The translations under genes were made by a program, and so were the position numbers. DNA of 64,000 nucleotides from a virus. The notes beneath the pieces are model-generated. The model was not told the origin of the DNA. It worked only from the letters and a program-made list of their open reading frames with translations, and ran no database searches. The stretch is taken from IMG/VR virus record IMGVR_UViG_3300017917_004176, positions 28,172 through 92,171 of that record. One strand, 5' to 3'. The stretch's first letter is position 1. Each line of letters begins with the position of its first letter. Of the stretch, positions 60,429 to 64,000 are shown piece after piece.

Positions 60429-61424
60429 CTATTTATTTCGGCATTCTTTGCAAATAGAGTAGAAGCCATATTGTGCTGTCTTGTTAGTTGTAAAATATCT
60501 TGTATGAGCTAATTTAGTTTGACCACAGCGAGAACATGTTTTATAATTACCTTTCATCTTGTAAGTGTAAACCCAATTGAGCCAATCTTCTTTAAAACCA
60601 TCTGCGATTAAATATGGAATTTTGTTGCACCACAGCGAAGATATATATTCGTGACTATGGCGTCGCCCATACTTATCTTCTATCTCTTGCTGAATCTGAT
60701 TGTTTGTGTAGCCATCAGCTTTCATTACTAATAAATCGTAGTAAAGAGGATATTGATCTTTGATGTATTTATCAATAATGTTTTCTAGGTCAATTAAGGC
60801 CCAGCGCATATCTTCATTAAGCTTGTCCCAGAAGTGTTGTTTCAATTTTGAATAATTATTTAAAATTTGAAATACATGCTTAGGGTCATCGAAGCGAAGA
60901 TCGGATAGGGTGTCGTCATTTTTTTGTATACCAAGCTTGGCCGATGATGATGGGTATACAGGTTGGCGATAAAGGTTTCGCAGAGTATATTGTTCTTTGC
61001 GCATTTCAATAATCATTTTCTTTAGACGATATTTTTGTGCACCGTGCGCATCTTGTAGCAATCCCTCTAGTCGTTCAATGTTGTGACGCAAAGCTCCGAG
61101 ATCAGGAACTTCATTTAAGTCTTTTGTTGAGATAGATGTTTTATGCGTTAGAATCATATTTTTATCTGAGCGCATTAAGTTATGAAGTGAATCTTCTCCA
61201 CCTTCTAATTTTTCACTGAGGCCTTGGTAGCTTGTTTCGCGTTTATTGATAGTGACCATTCGGTTTTCAGTTAAGATGTCATTTTCATGTTTTTCAATAG
61301 CATAGATAAGATAGTTGGCGAGTTTTTCAAGTTCGCGCGGGGTCCAGTCGTCTTTTTGGGCGATGAGGGCCTCTACTATTTGTTTACGCTCTTGAGGGTC
61401 TTTTATAGTATAATCGAGCTTCAT
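60429..61424 (-). CDS. First late gene: HTH plus zinc-ribbon DNA-binding protein
   Basis: In this 331-residue protein the N-terminal part is helical. Around residues 230-265 there is a helix-turn-helix-like stretch (LVMKADGYTNNQIQQEIEDKYG, HEYISSLWCNKI) of sigma-region-4 or terminase-like type. The C-terminus is a zinc ribbon (CSRCGQTKL..., ICKECRNK). It is the first gene after the strongest late promoter. Possible roles are a late-transcription regulator or a second terminase small subunit. The family is not recognised. It precedes the other zinc-ribbon gene by 11 bases, with GGAGG at its own start. Confidence 0.5.
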   Translation of the reverse strand: MKLDYTIKDPQERKQIVEALIAQKDDWTPRELEKLANYLIYAIEKHENDILTENRMVTINKRETSYQGLSEKLEGGEDSLHNLMRSDKNMILTHKTSISTKDLNEVPDLGALRHNIERLEGLLQDAHGAQKYRLKKMIIEMRKEQYTLRNLYRQPVYPSSSAKLGIQKNDDTLSDLRFDDPKHVFQILNNYSKLKQHFWDKLNEDMRWALIDLENIIDKYIKDQYPLYYDLLVMKADGYTNNQIQQEIEDKYGRRHSHEYISSLWCNKIPYLIADGFKEDWLNWVYTYKMKGNYKTCSRCGQTKLAHTRYFTTNKTAQYGFYSICKECRNK

Positions 61425-61445
61425 GTGCAGCCTCCTTCATAATTT

Positions 61446-61474
61446 ATTATAACATATTTCTCGGCGTTTGTCAA
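61446..61474 (-). promoter_or_regulatory. Main late promoter
   Basis: On the - strand TTGACA (61474-61469), 17-base spacer, TATAAT (61451-61446), with TGT before the -10: a full consensus promoter. It drives the 37-kb late operon leftwards and lies at the edge of the structured non-coding region. Confidence 0.92.
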
Positions 61475-61595
61475 GAGGGAAGTGAAAATTAGTTGGGGCG
61501 TCGAAGTTAGTGTGATACTTTGTATTTTTTAAAAATCCTGCGTTACAATCCCGAAACATACCCCCCGCCAATATCTATGATACACTATCCCCCTA

Positions 61596-61672
61596 TTCCG
61601 AATAAACTGTGCTATTATATATTATTATAATAACTAGTAGATTAGACATAAGAAATAGCACTTACTTCGGAA
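61596..61672. repeat. Large imperfect inverted repeat with an AT-rich centre
   Basis: The left arm TTCCGAATAA...GTGCTATT (61596-61616) pairs with AATAGCAC...TTCGGAA (61654-61672). The ~37 bases between are almost only A and T. A further 10-base inverted pair, GCTATTATAT (61611-61620) and ATATAATAGC (61681-61690), links it to the adjacent direct repeats. An AT-rich centre beside spaced direct repeats is typical of replication origins. Confidence 0.6.
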
Positions 61673-61674
61673 AC

Positions 61675-61752
61675 ACTAAGATATAATAGCTCATACTAAG
61701 ATATAATAGGCGCTGCTTTGGCAGACACTAAGATATAATCGCTCGCACTAAG
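61675..61752. repeat. Iteron-like direct repeats
   Basis: ACTAAGATATAAT occurs at 61675, 61695 and 61727, with a shortened fourth copy (ACTAAGAAAA) at 61747. Spacings are 20, 32 and 20 bases. These could be binding sites for a replication initiator. Each copy contains a TATAAT box, so a set of weak promoters reading into the stem-loop region is an alternative; no TTGACA -35 is present. Confidence 0.65.
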
Positions 61753-61804
61753 AAAACTTATAAGCTATGCAAAAGAATAAGAAAATATATAAGACATAAA
61801 AGAC

Positions 61805-61837
61805 AGTTCCCGCTCCCGCTCCCGAGTTCCCGCTCCC
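61805..61837. repeat. CT-rich short tandem repeats
   Basis: Tandem CCCGCT/CCCGAG hexamers occur here, and TTCCCGCTCCCGCTCC recurs at 62183-62198 between two of the stem-loops. The function is unknown. Confidence 0.6.
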
Positions 61838-61888
61838 TGTGTTGTGAAGATATTATGTTTGGTGTTCGCGCTGCCCTTCGCTATTCGT

Positions 61889-62397
61889 CAAATGAGCTGT
61901 ACGCTCATTTGCTCTAGCTCGGACTCTTTCGTCGCTTTCGCTTATAAAGATTGTCTGTCGACAACTTTATAGCTCTATCTCCTCAATCGTGCGTTCGCTC
62001 GTTAGGTAAATGAGATTGATTGCCATCAACTCATTAACTAACTCGCTCTCTTTCCTCATTCGCTAGGTAAATGAGATTGATTGTCATCAACTCATTAACT
62101 AGCTCATTCGTTTGCAGCGCTCATATACGCTTCCTCGCACAAATAAGTCTCGTTATCACGTCGCTTAATTGTGCTCGGGCTGTTCCCGCTCCCGCTCCGC
62201 AAAAGCCTCGCGTTAATAAGTCTCGCTATCGCGTCGCTTAATAACGCTCGTTCGCTCACTCGGCAAATGAGACTGCCTGCTCATTTGCTCGTTCGCTGGT
62301 GCGCTCGAAGTAAATAAGTCTCGTTGTCACTTCGCTTAATTACTTCTCGCTCTGCGTTCGTGTTAATAAGTCTCGTTATCACTTCGCTTAATAACAC
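61889..62397. repeat. Array of nine related stem-loops with compensatory changes
   Basis: Nine palindromes lie at 61889-61911, 61940-61973, 62001-62042, 62062-62103, 62137-62174, 62210-62247, 62263-62288, 62307-62346 and 62360-62397. Eight are centred on a tetranucleotide TGTC, TGCC or TATC. Four share AATAAGTCTCG...TCGCTTAAT inside, but their outer arms differ and still pair: GCACAA/TTGTGC, GCGTTA/TAACGC, GAAGTAA/TTACTTC, GTGTTA/TAACAC. The third and fourth show GTTAG/CTAAC changed to GCTAG/CTAGC. Most are flanked by TCG on the left and CTCG or similar on the right. Pairing is clearly maintained, implying function as RNA or cruciform DNA. Confidence 0.8.
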
Positions 62398-62401
62398 TCA
62401 C

Positions 62402-62431
62402 TTGACCTTTTGCTTCGCGGTCGAAGGTCAA
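62402..62431. repeat. Additional hairpin at the end of the stem-loop array
   Basis: TTGACCTT (62402-62409) pairs with AAGGTCAA (62424-62431); an alternative inner stem CTTCG/CGAAG with a CGGT loop is also possible. It lacks the central TRYC of the main family. Confidence 0.5.
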
Positions 62432-62557
62432 AAGCAAAAGACTAAAAGCATAAGGTCAAAAGCATCTAAACCCTTTTTTAAAACCTTTAAAACCTTTAAA
62501 GGAAAGCGCTCCGCGCCCTCCATTTTTGTCCCTCCATGTATGGACGCGTCGGAAACC

Positions 62558-62705
62558 TTTTGGCAATTTTTGGAAAAAATAAGCGCCAAAAAAAAGATCA
62601 AAAATACGAACACGCGTTCCCATAATTTTTTTTTGGTAATTTTTGGAAAAAACGGCGCGCAAGGGGCGCGAATTTCACACGCGAACACGCGTTCGCATAA
62701 CCTAT
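62558..62705. repeat. Two direct ~74-base repeats
   Basis: TTTTGG(C/T)AATTTTTGGAAAAAA occurs at 62558 and 62631, and CGAACACGCGTTC(C/G)CATAA at 62607 and 62682. The offset is 73-75 bases, so a degenerate tandem duplication is present. The second part includes a near-palindrome around ACGCGT. No gene is seen here. Confidence 0.6.
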
Positions 62706-62806
62706 TCAATTTTTTGACGGGGTTATGTGGTATTATTTATTCATAGGATAGCAAGACAAGGCAAGGCGTAACCCTATCAAAAAAACGGATAGGTTAAAAC
62801 TTTTAC

Positions 62807-62835
62807 TTGCAAATTGTCAAATTATCCTATACAAT
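62807..62835 (+). promoter_or_regulatory. Promoter of the first small right-end gene
   Basis: TTGCAA (62807-62812), 17-base spacer, TACAAT (62830-62835). The same pair of hexamers and spacing recur before the second small gene, so this is a second promoter class distinct from TTGACA/TATAAT. Confidence 0.7.
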
Positions 62836-62874
62836 AAGAGTATAAAATAAAACAAAAAAAAGGGGTTATGAAAA

Positions 62875-63156
62875 ATGTTTAAGACAATTCTACTCAATGA
62901 TGAAATGATAGAAAAAAGTTACATTTCATTGGGTCGCGAGTTTAAGCAACAAATTGTAAATGATGAAAAACACGCGCTGAATATAGCGCGCAAGTTAGCA
63001 AGTAAAGGCTTGGAATACAAAAAAAGTCTTAATTTTTCAAGTGGTATATACTATGTATACTTTACAAATTATACCCTAGTACTTATACCACGGCGCGTAA
63101 AATTGGCAGTATATGGAAATCTGCTAAGCGCTGATATAAAATGGAAAAACGCATAA
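62875..63156 (+). CDS. Small right-end protein 1 (hypothetical)
   Basis: The 93-residue protein has an N-terminal helix (EFKQQIVNDEKHALNIARKL) and a C-terminal strand set (GIYYVYFTNYTLVLIPRRVKLAVYG). The family is not recognised. Its leader AAAGGGGTTATGAAAAATG is shared almost base for base with the next two genes. An upstream ATG in that leader is a decoy, because translation from it stops after four codons. Small, separately promoted genes at a genome edge often encode host-takeover or anti-defence proteins, but nothing here shows that. Confidence 0.6.
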   Translation: MFKTILLNDEMIEKSYISLGREFKQQIVNDEKHALNIARKLASKGLEYKKSLNFSSGIYYVYFTNYTLVLIPRRVKLAVYGNLLSADIKWKNA

Positions 63157-63169
63157 CCTATGCAAAAAA

Positions 63170-63221
63170 TTGCAAGGGTACAAAAAATACCCTTGCAAGT
63201 TTTGAAATAATCGTTTACAAT
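63170..63221 (+). promoter_or_regulatory. Overlapping terminator hairpin and promoter
   Basis: TTGCAAGGGTA (63170-63180) pairs perfectly with TACCCTTGCAA (63188-63198) over a 7-base loop, followed by GTTTT. The last six bases of the right arm (63193-63198) are also the -35 TTGCAA of the next promoter, with TACAAT at 63216-63221 after 17 bases. Confidence 0.75.
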
Positions 63222-63258
63222 AGTAATATAAAATAAAACAAAAAAGGGGTTATGAAAA

Positions 63259-63513
63259 ATGGAAAAAAGAAAAATAGTAAACTTGATAGGGGTACTTGGT
63301 AAAATTGAATTGACAGATATAAGCGACATGTCATTTAATTGTACTCTTGAAAAAATGGATGAACTGAAAAAAGTACTTGATGCGCTAGAAGTCAAATATC
63401 AATATAGCGCAAATAAAAGCAAGTATAACGAACTAAATACTCAACATGTATTAAGAATAGCGCCAAATGATGAACTTGGTTATATAGCAATATTCAGTTA
63501 CGAACAAAAATAA
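63259..63513 (+). CDS. Small right-end protein 2 (hypothetical)
   Basis: The 84-residue protein begins with beta strands (RKIVNLIGVLGKIELTDIS), then a helix (CTLEKMDELKKVLDALEVKY) and a final strand (LGYIAIFSYEQK). The pattern beta-beta-alpha-beta would fit a small ferredoxin-like fold, but this is not proven. It has the same leader as its neighbours, the TTGCAA/TACAAT promoter, and a hairpin behind it. The in-frame ATG that follows the shared leader is used as the start. No similarity to the first small protein is apparent. Confidence 0.6.
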   Translation: MEKRKIVNLIGVLGKIELTDISDMSFNCTLEKMDELKKVLDALEVKYQYSANKSKYNELNTQHVLRIAPNDELGYIAIFSYEQK

Positions 63514-63540
63514 GCGCAAGGGCGCAAGCCCTTGCAAGTT
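63514..63540 (+). terminator. Hairpin after small gene 2, sharing a -35-like arm
   Basis: GCAAGGG (63514-63520) pairs with CCCTTGC (63527-63533), followed by AAGTTTT. TTGCAA at 63530-63535 repeats the fused arrangement seen upstream, but no TACAAT follows at 17 bases. Confidence 0.65.
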
Positions 63541-63578
63541 TTACCAAAAATAAAAAATAAAAAAAGGGGTTATGAAAA

Positions 63579-63779
63579 ATGTTGTATAAATTAATCTATG
63601 AATACGAAAATAAAAATATTGAAAAATACTTTTGTATCTTGCAACATGAAAATATACTATATGGAAAAATGCATGATATGAAAAAACGCGATAGACAAGA
63701 AATACAAATACAACTTGATGAAAATAAAAGTTTTGAATTACAAGTCAATGAATTAAAACTAAAATTATTTTCACTATAA
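63579..63779 (+). CDS. Small right-end protein 3 (hypothetical)
   Basis: The 66-residue protein (LYKLIYEYENKNIEKYFCI..., QEIQIQLDENKSFELQVNELK) is probably a small beta-rich fold. It has the same AAAGGGGTTATGAAAAATG leader as the two genes before it, and the first ATG again leads to an early stop. Its promoter has lost the -10 (no TACAAT), so it may depend on read-through from small gene 2. A strong terminator follows. Function is unknown. Confidence 0.55.
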   Translation: MLYKLIYEYENKNIEKYFCILQHENILYGKMHDMKKRDRQEIQIQLDENKSFELQVNELKLKLFSL

Positions 63780-63787
63780 AAAATAAA

Positions 63788-63815
63788 AGGGGTAAAAAAA
63801 TACCCCTTTTTTTTT
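63788..63815 (+). terminator. Strong intrinsic terminator of the small-gene cluster
   Basis: AGGGGTA (63788-63794) pairs with TACCCCT (63801-63807) over a 6-base A-loop, then a run of nine T. Confidence 0.88.
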
Positions 63816-64000
63816 ATGTAAAAAATTTTTTCAAAAAATAAAAAAGTTGGCTCGCCATGTTTGGCCGCACATGAGACTTTCTCGGAGATTTTAGAAAAAC
63901 CGAGAGCGCGAAAAACTGCGCAAAAAAATTTTTTCAAAATCACAAAAATAAAATTCGCAAAAAATAAAAAAATAAAAAACGAAAAATAAAAATCGCAAAA
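63816..64000. other. AT-rich non-coding end of the window
   Basis: No gene is seen in this stretch. AAAAAATTTTTTCAAAA occurs at about 63822 and again near 63925, and a TCTCGG/CCGAGA hairpin is possible between them. The final ~60 bases are almost only A with scattered AAAATAAAAA and CGCAAAA words. Confidence 0.5.

Larger units (their letters stand above)
61475..62806. other. 1.3-kb structured non-coding region
   Basis: No credible gene is seen on either strand; open frames here lack ribosome sites and are made of repeat sequence. The DNA is richer in G and C than the genes and full of inverted repeats. From left to right it holds: C-rich runs (61561-61600), a large inverted repeat (61596-61672), spaced direct repeats (61675-61752), CT-rich tandem repeats (61805-61837), nine related stem-loops (61889-62397), another hairpin (62402-62431), and two ~74-base direct repeats (62558-62705). 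A replication origin, packaging site or structured RNA are the main candidates. Confidence 0.7.

Noticed and set aside
61475-62400. CRISPR-like array
   Set aside because: Repeats are palindromes with changing arms and variable spacing, with no constant repeat and unique spacers of equal size, and no cas genes.
62324-62746. 140-codon open frame and overlapping reverse frames
   Set aside because: It runs through the stem-loop and tandem-repeat region, has no ribosome site, and repeats in its protein (NTRSHN twice) reflect DNA repeats. I treat it as non-coding.
1-64000. Integrase, repressor or tRNA genes
   Set aside because: None could be found by eye. The window does not show whether the phage is temperate.

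Overview
The window is one continuous stretch of a tailed bacteriophage genome (or a large prophage) from a low-GC Gram-positive host, most likely a member of the Bacillaceae. The evidence is near-perfect AGGAGG ribosome sites, GTG and TTG starts, sigma-A-type promoters, an SP-beta-like replication gene set, and two cytochrome genes whose protein sequences closely follow Bacillus QcrB and QcrC as I remember them. No contractile sheath gene is visible and the tape measure protein is long (1505 aa), so the particle is probably a siphovirus. No integrase, repressor or tRNA gene is seen. The first gene is cut by the window edge, so the genome extends further left.

Layout. (1) Bases 1-8.4 kb, + strand, carry an unusual metabolic block: the C-terminus of a class II ribonucleotide reductase, an FAD-dependent oxidoreductase, serine hydroxymethyltransferase, a ferritin, two tandem paralogous phage proteins, thioredoxin, a small phage protein, a BMP/PnrA-type substrate-binding lipoprotein, and the cytochrome b6 (QcrB) and cytochrome b/c (QcrC) subunits of a menaquinol:cytochrome c reductase. 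(2) 8.4-24.3 kb, + strand, is the replication and nucleotide block: an SSB-like protein, a Sak4-like ATPase, a DnaB-like helicase, primase, RecJ-like nuclease, two holin-like proteins, an AAA helicase, AdoMet decarboxylase (SpeD), a DnaE-type polymerase, a guanylate-kinase-like protein, dUTPase and a RuvC-like nuclease. (3) A bidirectional terminator at 24.3 kb separates this from (4) a 37-kb late operon on the - strand, read from 61.47 kb down to 24.33 kb: two zinc-ribbon proteins (one probably the small terminase), large terminase, a PD-(D/E)XK nuclease, portal, a protease-scaffold fusion, the major capsid protein, connectors, tail tube, chaperone, a nuclease-like protein, tape measure, two fibres with S74 chaperone domains, two M23 peptidases and large baseplate or fibre proteins. 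(5) 61.5-62.8 kb is non-coding and highly structured. (6) 62.8-63.8 kb holds three very small + strand genes with duplicated leaders.

Regulation can be read from the DNA. Eight strong promoters share TTGAC(A/T/C)-N17-TATAAT, and seven of them also have an extended TGn -10. They occur on both strands and precede metabolic, replication, late and structural genes alike. Several - strand promoters sit directly behind an intrinsic terminator, marking boosters inside the late operon for the tail chaperone and the gene after the capsid protein.

The most unusual items are the phage-borne qcrB-qcrC pair beside a nucleoside-type lipoprotein, and the 61.5-62.4 kb region. That region has an inverted repeat, spaced direct repeats, and nine related stem-loops whose stems change sequence while staying paired. 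It is a strong candidate for an undescribed structured RNA or a replication or packaging site.
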